Assembly: GCA_017523005.1 (NCBI GenBank)
Contig: JAFWXG010000136.1
Span: 1-9,651 of the forward strand
Direction: 5' to 3'
Length of the DNA stretch: 9,651 nucleotides
Source of the DNA: Clostridia bacterium
Lineage (GTDB): Bacteria; Bacillota; Clostridia; RGIG6154
In this document: in pieces, positions 1 through 6,686 of the stretch
Numbering within the stretch: position 1 is the stretch's first letter
Layout: each line of letters starts with the position of its first letter
Notes under the pieces: generated by a model
Told to the model about the DNA's origin: nothing
Seen by the model: only the letters and a program-made list of their open reading frames with translations
The model's database searches: none
Position numbers and translations under genes: made by a program

Positions 1-431
1 CGGAGGACAATCTGTTTAAAGACTGGACTCCAGAATTTAGAGAGCAGTCTTTAATTTCAGGTCTTGATTGCATATTAAAGCGAATAGAGGACTGCTGTTC
101 ACTTGCACGAGGTACATTTTCAGATGTAAGTTCTTCTGCACGAACTGCAACAGAACTGAAAATTTCAAGGCAAAAAACATACGCTGCCGTTAAGGAATTA
201 CAGAGCATTTTAAAATGTGCTTTACAGGATATGTTAGATGCCGCCGCGTCATTGCTTTGCCTTTACGGAAAGAGAAAATCTGCAACCGCAGAGGCTAAAT
301 TCTATTTTGACGATTCCGTTTTAAGCGGAAAGGGAGATGAAATTGCCGACTTGCTTGCTCTCATTGAACATGGGGTTTTAGAACCGCAAGAGGTAAGACA
401 ATATCTGTATCCCGATAACAGTAAAATTTAA
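1..431 (+). CDS. Phage portal protein, C-terminal part (A118/SPP1 gp6-like), cut by window start
   Basis: The frame is open from base 3 to the TAA at 429-431 and shows 142 residues, with no start codon needed in the window because the gene enters from the left. The portal is the dodecameric ring at the capsid vertex through which DNA is packaged and ejected. The call rests on the C-terminal pattern of A118-family portals: an acidic and aromatic stretch (KDWTPEF), a long helix, then S-A-R-T-A-T-E-L at visible residues 45-52, matching the family's G-x-x-T-A-T-E-V signature, followed by the long helix that normally follows it. A methionine at 231 lies inside this helix and is not the start. The scaffold gene starts 18 bases downstream, so both belong to one morphogenesis operon. 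The large terminase gene would be expected just left of the window. Family recognition is by eye. Confidence 0.8.
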   Translation, partial: EDNLFKDWTPEFREQSLISGLDCILKRIEDCCSLARGTFSDVSSSARTATELKISRQKTYAAVKELQSILKCALQDMLDAAASLLCLYGKRKSATAEAKFYFDDSVLSGKGDEIADLLALIEHGVLEPQEVRQYLYPDNSKI

Positions 432-449
432 GCGAAAGGAGAAATCGCC

Positions 450-752
450 ATGGATATGACATTTTTAGAAGAGCTTGGTTTAAGTGATGAACAAAGACAA
501 GCAATTTTAAATAAAATGGCAGACGATAAGCTTGATAAAGAGCTTTTAGGTGCGGGAGTCCGCAATTTGTCTGCAGCAAAAGGTGTTATAAAAAACGAGG
601 GCATTGAAGAAGGTACTGCAGAAGAAACAGTTTCTGCTTTAAAAGACAAGTATCCTTATTTGTTTAATCAGTCAGACCCTGTATTTTCAGGTCCTGCAGG
701 CGGAGATGCGGAAGATGAAGATGAACAAATCCGCAGAGCGCTTGGCCTTTAA
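450..752 (+). CDS. Short capsid scaffold-like protein (Phage_GP20 type), 100 aa
   Basis: Scaffold proteins guide procapsid assembly and then leave the head. The N-terminus (M-T-F-L-E-E-L-G-L-S-D-E-Q, residues 3-15) matches the start of GP20/A118 gp5-type scaffolds, and residues 32-72 (E-L-L-G-A-G-V-R-N ... Y-P-Y-L-F) match their C-terminal half, which usually reads like gakN-x-x-a ... yPyLF. The tail is very acidic (DAEDEDEQ). Family members are usually about 180-200 residues, with a long central coiled coil; here the two conserved ends are nearly joined, so the coiled coil seems to be missing. The start at 450 follows AAAGGAG at about 435; the ATG at 456 is also possible. Its place between portal and major capsid genes supports the role. 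The alternative is an unrelated small head protein. Confidence 0.65.
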   Translation: MDMTFLEELGLSDEQRQAILNKMADDKLDKELLGAGVRNLSAAKGVIKNEGIEEGTAEETVSALKDKYPYLFNQSDPVFSGPAGGDAEDEDEQIRRALGL

Positions 753-763
753 ACTGATATATC

Positions 764-790
764 GAAGCGCCTTAATATTCATGGCGTTTC
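764..790 (+). promoter_or_regulatory. Hairpin between scaffold and capsid genes
   Basis: GAAGCGCC (764-771) can pair with GGCGTTTC (783-790): eight pairs, one of them G-U, with an 11-base loop. It is not followed by a T-run, so it is not a classic terminator. It sits in the only long gap (70 bases) of the head region, just ahead of the capsid ribosome binding site, and may act in mRNA processing or stability of the heavily needed capsid message. The role is inferred. Confidence 0.4.
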
Positions 791-822
791 CTTATAAAAA
801 CTAATTTACGGAGGTAAAAATT

Positions 823-1677
823 ATGAGTATTGAAAGATTTAAAAAGTATGCAACTATTTTAGATGAAGTTTATGCAGTATCATCTAAAACAGGCGTTTTG
901 GAAAGCGATTCTACCTTGTTTAAACAGGGTGCAAACGCATCTGAAATTATTGTACCAAAAATGAGCATGGACGGTCTTGGAAACTATTCAAGAAATTCAG
1001 GTTATATCGACGGTTCTGTTGAACTTACATTAGAAACAGTTCCTTTCGATTACGAAAGAGGCAGAGCATTTACAGTCGATGCTATGGATAACGAAGAAAC
1101 TGCAGGTATTGCATTCGGTTCATTAGCAGGCGAATTCATCAGAACAAAGGTTGTGCCCGAGCTTGATGCGGTTCGTTTTTCTAAATATTCCGCTCAGGGT
1201 ACAACAAAGGAAGAAACTTTGTCTACAGCAGAAGAAATTTTAGATGCTATCCGTGTTGCAAAGTCTAAGATGGATGATGCCGAAGTCCCTGAAACAGAAC
1301 GATATTTATTCATCACTCCTGCTTTAAAGGACATGATTGATGCTGCAGATACAACTGTTTCCAAAGAAGTTTTAAACAGCTTTAAAGAGGTTATAACTGT
1401 TCCGAAGTCTCGCTTTAACACAGAAGTTACTTTACAGGACGGCGAAACAAGCGGTCAGGAAGAAGGCGGTTTTGTAGTTTCAGGCGATGAAATTAACTTT
1501 ATGGCTGTACATAAGGGTGCTGTATTACAGATTACAAAGCACGCTGCACCAAAAGTGATTACTCCTGATGCTAACCAGACCGCAGATGCCTATAAATACG
1601 GCTACAGAATTTATGGTCTTGCAGATGTATTTGAAAATAAAGCAGACGGCATTTATACCTCAATCAAATTGGCATAA
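823..1677 (+). CDS. Major capsid protein (HK97-fold), 284 aa
   Basis: This protein forms the icosahedral shell. It resembles the major capsid proteins of about 280-300 residues found in Clostridia and other Firmicute siphophages of the A118-like type: an N-terminal helix (ERFKKYATILDEVYAVSSKT), a beta-rich stretch with the glycine/tyrosine loop G-N-Y-S-R-N-S-G-Y at residues 53-61 (the likely E-loop region), a domain with R-A-F-T-V-D-A-M-D-N at 81-90, the long spine helix ending in T-K-V-V-P-E-L-D-A-V-R-F at 108-119, and a C-terminal part ending in a Y-K-Y-G-Y-R-I-Y-G-L beta strand. No maturation protease gene is next to it, which is usual when a separate scaffold is made. A strong GGAGG at 810-814 sets the start. 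The gene is intact and flanked by small hairpins at both ends. Confidence 0.82.
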   Translation: MSIERFKKYATILDEVYAVSSKTGVLESDSTLFKQGANASEIIVPKMSMDGLGNYSRNSGYIDGSVELTLETVPFDYERGRAFTVDAMDNEETAGIAFGSLAGEFIRTKVVPELDAVRFSKYSAQGTTKEETLSTAEEILDAIRVAKSKMDDAEVPETERYLFITPALKDMIDAADTTVSKEVLNSFKEVITVPKSRFNTEVTLQDGETSGQEEGGFVVSGDEINFMAVHKGAVLQITKHAAPKVITPDANQTADAYKYGYRIYGLADVFENKADGIYTSIKLA

Positions 1678-1684
1678 TTGCCAA
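1669..1684 (+). promoter_or_regulatory. Small hairpin holding the capsid stop codon
   Basis: TTGGCA (1669-1674) and TGCCAA (1679-1684) form a perfect six-pair stem with a four-base loop TAAT that contains the capsid gene's TAA stop. It is too short and lacks a T-run, so termination is unlikely. It could slow exonucleases or the ribosome, or be chance. Confidence 0.3.
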
Positions 1685-1703
1685 AGTTTAGGAGGGATTA
1701 AAT

Positions 1704-2030
1704 ATGTATTCGTTTTATAATGCCATATTTGGCGGAGATAAAATTAAAGATGAGGGCACATTTGAACGCATAATTTTTTATGCAAAGGCGTTTTTAAGAA
1801 AGATTTCTAATCCTTCTTTTGATATAGATTATGAATCGGAAGATGTCAAAATCGGATTGTGTGCGCTTTGTGATTGCATATATGACAAATTAGAAAGTTC
1901 GAATATCTTAAGAGAAGAATGGGATGGTTTTGTACGCACTTACTCATCTCAAAGCGGATATGAGGAACTTTTAAAAGTAGCATCATTATTTTTCCCTGCT
2001 GAGCTCTTATATCGGGGGTGTGATGTGTGA
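1704..2030 (+). CDS. Head-tail connector / adaptor protein (gp6-like), 108 aa
   Basis: Adaptor proteins form the ring below the portal in the neck of siphophages. This one directly follows the capsid gene, as in A118, SPP1 and HK97-type clusters. It looks mostly helical, and the C-terminal segment (S-G-Y-E-E-L-L-K ... E-L-L-Y-R-G-C-D-V, residues 83-108) resembles the end of gp6-like adaptors, which typically close with a G-L-L-Y-R-G-V type motif. The middle holds a C-A-L-C-D-C cluster that may be structural. The start follows AGGAGGG at 1690-1696. Its stop TGA overlaps the GTG start of the next gene (GTGA), so the two are translationally coupled. Position and the C-terminal motif carry the call; the N-terminal half is not distinctive. 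Confidence 0.6.
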   Translation: MYSFYNAIFGGDKIKDEGTFERIIFYAKAFLRKISNPSFDIDYESEDVKIGLCALCDCIYDKLESSNILREEWDGFVRTYSSQSGYEELLKVASLFFPAELLYRGCDV

Positions 2031-2326
2031 GAAAAACACAAATTGAAATTTATCATAAAGCAAAGTACAGCGATAATCTGATAAGACATATTTTAGTATA
2101 TCGCGGTGGCTGTATGGTTAACGAAAAGTTTTCTTCCCGTGAACAGTTAGGCGGTGCTGAAAATAACAGCGAAATAGGTGTAAGAATTTTCACTTCCGAA
2201 AATATTCCTGTTTCGTGTGGTGACCGCTGTATTTTAGATGGTCAAATACGCACAGTAAGAAAATATTCAGCTTGCCAGTCGGGCGTGAGCGAAGCGTTTA
2301 AGCATATTGCTTTATCCTTGCGATAA
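2027..2326 (+). CDS. Probable head-closure (stopper) protein, 99 aa
   Basis: This small, probably beta-rich protein sits where siphophages place the stopper that closes the neck after DNA packaging (SPP1 gp16 / HK97 gp10-type slot). The start is GTG at 2027, overlapping the previous stop by four bases, with GGGGGTG at 2014-2020 as ribosome binding site; the next in-frame methionine is at residue 29 and would remove a likely strand. Visible pattern: short strands around R-H-I-L-V-Y-R-G-G and I-P-V-S-C-G-D-R-C-I-L-D-G-Q-I-R-T-V-R-K-Y, the second resembling the G-D-x-I-x-x-G ... V-x-x-V-x-x-y strands of stopper proteins. Function is assigned mainly from gene order. A strong hairpin starts three bases after its stop. 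Confidence 0.5.
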   Translation: MRKTQIEIYHKAKYSDNLIRHILVYRGGCMVNEKFSSREQLGGAENNSEIGVRIFTSENIPVSCGDRCILDGQIRTVRKYSACQSGVSEAFKHIALSLR

Positions 2327-2328
2327 AT

Positions 2329-2374
2329 GTTAAAAAAAGCGTCTTGCTTTGCTCGCGGCAAGACGCTTTTTAAC
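2329..2374 (+). terminator. Strong bidirectional terminator-like hairpin inside the morphogenesis operon
   Basis: The left arm GTTAAAAAAAGCGTCTTGC (2329-2347) pairs with GCAAGACGCTTTTTAAC (2358-2374): 17 pairs with a two-base A bulge and a 10-base loop. The GC-rich core is followed by five T's on the plus strand and by a longer T-run when read on the minus strand, so it looks like an intrinsic terminator in both directions. It begins immediately after the head-closure stop and ends 11 bases ahead of the ribosome binding site of the tail-terminator gene. Read-through or antitermination would be needed for the tail and lysis genes if they share the head promoter; no separate promoter is evident downstream. 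Confidence 0.75.
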
Positions 2375-2401
2375 CTATGCGGGCGAAAGGAGGGTATTTC
2401 T

Positions 2402-2827
2402 ATGATGAAACAGTTTATGATATGGCTTAGCAAATTGCCTGCCGTATCTAAGATAAACGGCGGTGTAACTTTGGATTACTCGGGCGGAGCCTATGCCGGA
2501 CTAACATTAAAAGTAGAGCCCGGTCAGAAAATTTTAAGCAGATATTTGAACGGAAATACGCTTGAAAAAAGAGATTTTAAAGTAGAAATGTATTGCTTGT
2601 TTTCGGGAGACAGTATGGAGAGCGCAGAAAATCATGAAATCCTTGAACAGTTGCAACATGAAATTTGTAATACTAAGCCACCTTTTATATCAGAGGATAT
2701 AAACATTATAGAAATCATGATTGCAGATGGCGGTACAGTCATTAAAAGCGCTATCGGCGAAGGACTTTTAACTTTCCGCTTTTCTGTAATTTATAAGAGG
2801 CAGGGAGGTAATAAAATCGATGGTTAA
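2402..2827 (+). CDS. Tail terminator-like protein (minor capsid protein 3 type), 141 aa
   Basis: Tail terminators form a hexameric ring that caps the tail tube and docks it to the neck. Supporting pattern: an N-terminal helix (K-Q-F-M-I-W-L-S-K-L), a strand ending K-I-L-S-R-Y-L-N-G-N, then K-R-D-F-K-V-E-M-Y-C-L, the helix with E-I-L-E-Q-L-Q-H-E-I, and a last strand F-R-F-S-V-I-Y-K-R, all in the order typical of the Minor_capsid_3/gpU-like fold and at the usual length. The start is placed at 2402 behind AAAGGAGGG (2386-2394). The frame is open back to an ATG at 2327, but that would translate through the hairpin and has no ribosome binding site. Its end overlaps the next gene by eight bases, and that next gene is a Dit, not the expected tube protein. 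Confidence 0.65.
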   Translation: MMKQFMIWLSKLPAVSKINGGVTLDYSGGAYAGLTLKVEPGQKILSRYLNGNTLEKRDFKVEMYCLFSGDSMESAENHEILEQLQHEICNTKPPFISEDINIIEIMIADGGTVIKSAIGEGLLTFRFSVIYKRQGGNKIDG

Positions 2828-3647
2828 TGTTTCTTATGAAAATATGTATGGGTGTATTGAGCTGTTTGGCGGCGAAAACCCTTTAATGGAACCAATTTAC
2901 ATAGAGGGACTTGCTATGCCGCAAAAGGAAGTTTTAACAGCCGTATTTAGACTTATAGAAGGTCAGAAGATTATAAATGCGAGAGATTTGCCACGAACAA
3001 TAACCATGAAAGGTCATTTGTTTGGCGATTACCAGAAAGCAGTAGATGCTGCGAGAATTTTATATCACGAAGGAACGCTAACCCTAAGTTCACCGTTTTC
3101 GGAGCGTGTAATTGATGCAAGATGTGTTAAATTTCTTGACAGAAAACAATTAGAAAACGGCGTGTGTGAAGGAGAAATCGTTTTTGTATGTGATAAGCCG
3201 TATTTTCATGACAAACAGCCTACACACCAATATATCTACGGCAGAGTCGGACTTTTAAAAACATACTTTACACTTCCTTGTATGCTATCTAAACGAGTTT
3301 CTATTGGCGAAATAAATAATCCCGGACAGGTAAAATCTGAACCTGTAATTATCATTAAAAACTATGGCGATGATATACAAAATCAATTTAACATCAAAAA
3401 CCTTACCACAAACGCAGAAATCAGTATTTTAACACCAATCGAAAAAGGAGAATACATTGAAATCTCAATTCCTGACAGGAAAGTTGTAAACAACAAAGGA
3501 GAAAACTTATTGCCTAATCTTTCTGATATATCATATTTAAGTGATTTTTATCTGGTGCCAGGAGAAAATACATTAGTTTTCAGTTCATCGGGAGATGTAA
3601 GGTGTGAATGTTTTTATACCGTAAATTACACCGAGGGAATTGTATAG
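2820..3647 (+). CDS. Distal tail protein (Dit-like, Sipho_tail family), 275 aa
   Basis: Dit forms the hexameric hub at the tip of a siphophage tail and is the platform for Tal and receptor-binding proteins. The N-terminal domain (about 1-135) shows the family course: a strand with I-E-G-L-A-M-P, a loop with R-D-L-P-R-T-I-T-M-K-G-H-L-F-G-D, the helix Y-Q-K-A-V-D-A-A-R-I-L-Y, and a C-D-K-P-Y-F-H-D motif near 129-136 closing the belt domain. Residues 140-275 form a beta-rich, galectin-like second domain. The length is normal. The ATG at 2820 lies inside the end of the preceding gene, with GGGAGGT at 2803-2809, so it is translationally coupled to the tail terminator. In ordinary siphophages Dit follows the tape-measure gene; here that gene is missing. 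Confidence 0.75.
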   Translation: MVNVSYENMYGCIELFGGENPLMEPIYIEGLAMPQKEVLTAVFRLIEGQKIINARDLPRTITMKGHLFGDYQKAVDAARILYHEGTLTLSSPFSERVIDARCVKFLDRKQLENGVCEGEIVFVCDKPYFHDKQPTHQYIYGRVGLLKTYFTLPCMLSKRVSIGEINNPGQVKSEPVIIIKNYGDDIQNQFNIKNLTTNAEISILTPIEKGEYIEISIPDRKVVNNKGENLLPNLSDISYLSDFYLVPGENTLVFSSSGDVRCECFYTVNYTEGIV

Positions 3648-3656
3648 GAGGTAAAG

Positions 3657-4745
3657 ATGGATATCAGATTTTATGATGCTAATGGCAATTTGAGATTGAG
3701 CTGTAATGATTATATTAAGGTTGTATGGGAAGAGTGTTTGCTTGAAACGGGAGAATGCGAAATTGTCTTTTTAGAAACACATAATGTGCTTGACCTGTTT
3801 TTAAATGAACAAGCGCTGATTGCAGAGTATGACGGAAAGCAGGGACTTGTTACAGATTATTCAATAAAGGGAGAATATTTAAGCTTAACGGTAAAATCTT
3901 TAAATGCATTGCTTTTACGGAGAATTATACCACAAGATGTTTTTTCTTATTATGGTGCACCAGACACTTTAGTTGCTGAAGTTATCAAGCAATATGCCCC
4001 TCATATAAATATTTCAGCACAGGAGGAAGACCAGCCTCACAAACAAATTTCACTAAGAAAGCCTACTCTTTTCGATGTTGTAAAATCTGCTCTTAAGGAT
4101 ACGAATATAGGATTAAAAATATCCTTCTCGTCACAAGATAAATCATTTAGTGCATCTTTTATACATCCCAAAACAAATTATGTTCGTTTATCAGCAGGAA
4201 ACAGAAATCTTTCAGATATTATATGTAACAGTAGCTTTGATACAGTTAAAAATGCGGGATATTATACATCATATTTTATAGATTGCGGTACATGGAAAGT
4301 GGGGAATAGGCGCCCATATAATTTTGATCCAAACAACTTTATGAAGCAGTATGTTGCAGAAAGTGACGGATATATAGACACGCTCAAAATTAAATCAGGA
4401 CAATATATTTATTGCGATACTGAAGACGGAGAATTAAAGGTTTCTGATATTAAGCAGGAATATCGTATAAGGTACATGACATTAGAGAAAAATCCTATTT
4501 TGGTGCGGGAAACAGACTTAAGAGATTTAAATGAAATAGATGTTCCGTCATATTTAGAGCAGTCTAATATTCCTCATGAAACTTGGAGATTTGTCCCTTA
4601 TGGACTTACAGTAGATGTTGGGGAAATAGTATCAGTTGAAAAGAATATAGGCTTAGAAAAAGGTTTGATAAATATGCAGGTTGTATCGGTAAAAACAGAT
4701 ACATCAAAGCCTGTTACAGAAGTAAAATTAGAAGCTTTAAATTAA
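3657..4745 (+). CDS. Tail hub / tail-associated protein (ReqiPepy6 Gp37-like, Tal-type), 362 aa
   Basis: This protein should trimerise below Dit to close the tail tip, like T4 gp27-type hubs. The N-terminal part has the Gp37-like pattern: a strand opening D-I-R-F-Y-D-A-N-G, then V-V-W-E-E-C-L-L-E-T-G-E-C-E-I-V-F, a central G-L-V-T-D-Y-S-I-K-G-E-Y-L-S-L-T-V-K, and the L-L-L-R-R-I-I-P motif near residues 85-92. Beyond about 330 residues there is no added enzymatic domain: no lysozyme, NlpC/P60 or peptidase motif is visible, so it is a minimal hub. The C-terminal stretch (V-D-V-G-E-I-V-S-V ... V-V-S-V-K) is the last beta-barrel of such hubs. The start follows AGGAGGT, which overlaps the Dit stop; the gap is nine bases. 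Confidence 0.7.
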   Translation: MDIRFYDANGNLRLSCNDYIKVVWEECLLETGECEIVFLETHNVLDLFLNEQALIAEYDGKQGLVTDYSIKGEYLSLTVKSLNALLLRRIIPQDVFSYYGAPDTLVAEVIKQYAPHINISAQEEDQPHKQISLRKPTLFDVVKSALKDTNIGLKISFSSQDKSFSASFIHPKTNYVRLSAGNRNLSDIICNSSFDTVKNAGYYTSYFIDCGTWKVGNRRPYNFDPNNFMKQYVAESDGYIDTLKIKSGQYIYCDTEDGELKVSDIKQEYRIRYMTLEKNPILVRETDLRDLNEIDVPSYLEQSNIPHETWRFVPYGLTVDVGEIVSVEKNIGLEKGLINMQVVSVKTDTSKPVTEVKLEALN

Positions 4746-4762
4746 GCAGAAGGAGGAATGAT

Positions 4763-5665
4763 ATGAGTTATACATATTCATTTTTTGATAATCAAACGGT
4801 CGGGGCATTCGAGTTAAATAATATTACAAAGCTTTTTGTGTCAAAAGGTATTGAAGACACTTTTGAAAATGGTGTTCCATATTCGATTTCAAAGCTAAAT
4901 GACATTATATATAGTAAAGGCGGTGCAGGGGTTGTCCCTCAAAACAATGATACGCTTAAGGTAACTGTTGCTGATGGAGTAGCAACTATCAATACAGGTA
5001 CTGCCTTTTTTGAAGACGGAACAATTATCACAATAGTTGAACCTGAAGAACTTATTATAGAAGGCGAAGGCAAGCATTATGTTTATTTAAAATCTTCTGT
5101 TGAAGAAAATAAAGCATATCCTGTAATTTCAACAACAGCTCCAAGCGGAAATTTTGTGCCCTTGGCTGAAATATCAGAAGATGGGGTGGTTTCAGACAAA
5201 AGATGTTACGCGAAAGGAAAAGTCCCGTTTATGTATGCATCTGACGCAGGCATTGCAATGAAAGCAACAGAGGTTATTACGATGCCTGAGCAGGAAATAA
5301 TATTGTCAGAGGTAGGTCACACATATAATTATTATTTGCTGAGATTTTCAGGTGGTGGCGTAAACGGTGTTAACGAACCAACTAATTGGCAGACATTTGT
5401 TTTTATAAACACTCAAAATCCGATACAATCTTTTTATACAGGGTATTACTACACAACAACCCGAGCAAGCAAGATTGACATAAGTGAGGCATTTAATGCT
5501 GTAAATTTTGATTTCGGAGGTGATGGATTGCCGGAGGAGGTCAAGTGTAAGCTTATAACTGATAATGGAATTAAGCTTCAGTTTACCTGTGATGAGTATA
5601 ATAGGTACCAGGAAATTTATGATTATTATATTTATCCGTTCAAAGTAGAGGTATACGCTTTTTAA
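4763..5665 (+). CDS. Probable receptor-binding / baseplate protein, 300 aa
   Basis: The gene lies between the hub and the lysis genes, the usual place of the host-recognition protein. The N-terminal 35 residues look helical and could anchor to the hub; residues about 60-150 contain V-A-D-G-V-A-T-I-N-T-G-T-A-F-F-E-D-G and a following Y-V-Y-L strand, a beta-sandwich pattern often seen in baseplate and fibre-attachment proteins of Firmicute phages. The rest is rich in aromatic residues and beta strands (N-Y-Y-L-L-R-F-S-G-G-G, Y-T-G-Y-Y-Y-T-T-T, Y-D-Y-Y-I-Y-P-F), plausible for a surface-glycan-binding head domain. It has no long collagen-like or coiled-coil shaft, so it would be short. The start follows AAGGAGG at 4750-4756. 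I do not recognise a specific family; function is inferred from position and composition. Confidence 0.5.
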   Translation: MSYTYSFFDNQTVGAFELNNITKLFVSKGIEDTFENGVPYSISKLNDIIYSKGGAGVVPQNNDTLKVTVADGVATINTGTAFFEDGTIITIVEPEELIIEGEGKHYVYLKSSVEENKAYPVISTTAPSGNFVPLAEISEDGVVSDKRCYAKGKVPFMYASDAGIAMKATEVITMPEQEIILSEVGHTYNYYLLRFSGGGVNGVNEPTNWQTFVFINTQNPIQSFYTGYYYTTTRASKIDISEAFNAVNFDFGGDGLPEEVKCKLITDNGIKLQFTCDEYNRYQEIYDYYIYPFKVEVYAF

Positions 5666-5677
5666 AGGAGATTTAGA

Positions 5678-6097
5678 ATGGAAAAAACTATAGAAATAAT
5701 CAAAATAGGGTTATCAGGAATTATGGCTTATCTTTTTGGTGGATTTGACCCAATGTTTCAAATGCTTTGCATTGCTATGGTTATTGATTTTGCAAGCGGT
5801 ATTTTGCTTGCGACGGTATTTCATAAGAGTACAAAGTCAAAGGGAGGTACATTAAGCTCGTCTGCAGCTGTAAAAGGAGCAGTTAGAAAGGTTTGTCAGC
5901 TTATGCTTGTTATTGTGATTACCTTTTTAAGCCGTACTATAGGCGATGACGCTTTTTGCCGTAACACCGCTATTATATTTTTTACTGCCAATGAATGTAT
6001 AAGTATACTTGAAAATATGGGAATGATGGGAATAAGCTATCCCAAATGGCTTCGCGACAGTTTAGAAATATTGCTTAAAAAACAGGAGGATAAATAA
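5678..6097 (+). CDS. Phage holin, family 4 type (toxin secretion/phage lysis holin), 139 aa
   Basis: The holin makes lesions in the cell membrane at a set time and lets the endolysin reach the wall. Hydrophobic segments lie at about residues 8-22, 26-48, 71-88 and 95-108. The family signature is clear: V-I-D-F-A-S-G-I-L near 35-43 (the D-x-x-x-G motif), a basic linker with S-K-G-G-T-L-S-S-S-A-A-V-K-G, and the C-terminal N-E-C-I-S-I-L-E-N-M-G-M-M-G-I-S-Y-P-K-W-L at 105-125. Length is typical. An AAAGGAG at 5664-5670 sets the start. It is separated by one base from the endolysin gene and so forms a two-gene lysis cassette with it. Confidence 0.88.
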   Translation: MEKTIEIIKIGLSGIMAYLFGGFDPMFQMLCIAMVIDFASGILLATVFHKSTKSKGGTLSSSAAVKGAVRKVCQLMLVIVITFLSRTIGDDAFCRNTAIIFFTANECISILENMGMMGISYPKWLRDSLEILLKKQEDK

Positions 6098-6098
6098 T

Positions 6099-6686
6099 AT
6101 GCAGATTGCTTATAACAAATCAAAAAGGACAGATAAAATTCTTTATATTGTAATTCATGACACGGGCAATAAAAATAAAGGTGCTGATGCAAATGCTCAT
6201 TTTAAATATTTTAACTCGGCTGACAGACAGTCTTCAGCAGACATATTTGTAGATGATAAAGTTGCATTAAGGGTTAATGATTATAACAAATTTTACACCT
6301 GGCATTGTGGGGATGGAAAAGGAAAGAACGGAATTACCAATAATAACAGCGTAGGCGTTGAAATTTGTATAAACTCTGACGGAGATTACAATGTGGCTTT
6401 AGAAAATGCAGTTTTATGTGTAAAGGATTTGATGAAAGAGCTTAATGTTCCGACTGAAAGAGTAGTAAGACATTTTGACGCATCAGGAAAGCTTTGCCCT
6501 GCTTCTATGTCACAGAATGATTGGGCAGTATGGAAAAGCTTTAAAGAAATGCTGAATGAAAGCGATGCTGATATTATAAAAAGGGAAGCGGGACTTTCAG
6601 ATGAAACAATGGAATATCTGAAGAGATATGCTTATGGTAACGATTTGATTAAAAAGTTGGCAACAGCAATAAAAAAACGAGCGTAA
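6099..6686 (+). CDS. Endolysin: N-acetylmuramoyl-L-alanine amidase (Amidase_2), 195 aa
   Basis: The enzyme cuts the bond between muramic acid and L-alanine in peptidoglycan, for cell lysis and release. The Amidase_2 domain covers about residues 1-137. Expected zinc ligands are visible: H20 (I-V-I-H-D-T-G), H125 (V-V-R-H-F-D-A-S-G) and C133 (K-L-C-P); E88 in V-G-V-E-I-C is the likely catalytic glutamate, and W68-H69 the usual T-W-H stretch. A helical C-terminal region (about 150-195, with A-G-L-S-D-E-T-M-E-Y-L) is the kind attached to many Clostridia phage amidases and may be a wall-targeting or oligomerising part. There is no signal peptide, consistent with holin-dependent export. GGAGG at 6085-6089 inside the holin end sets the start. 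The stop codon and last codons are embedded in a terminator hairpin. Confidence 0.9.
   Translation: MQIAYNKSKRTDKILYIVIHDTGNKNKGADANAHFKYFNSADRQSSADIFVDDKVALRVNDYNKFYTWHCGDGKGKNGITNNNSVGVEICINSDGDYNVALENAVLCVKDLMKELNVPTERVVRHFDASGKLCPASMSQNDWAVWKSFKEMLNESDADIIKREAGLSDETMEYLKRYAYGNDLIKKLATAIKKRA

Noticed and set aside
231..431. Separate 66-residue gene
   Set aside because: The same frame is open to the left edge and the upstream residues complete the portal C-terminal motif, so the methionine is internal.
793..798. TATAAA as a -10 box for a capsid promoter
   Set aside because: No convincing -35 hexamer lies 16-18 bases upstream, and such A/T-rich matches are expected by chance in this sequence.
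2327..2401. Upstream ATG extending the tail-terminator protein by 25 residues
   Set aside because: The extension would be translated from the strong hairpin and has no ribosome binding site, while ATG 2402 has an excellent one and begins at the family's usual N-terminus.
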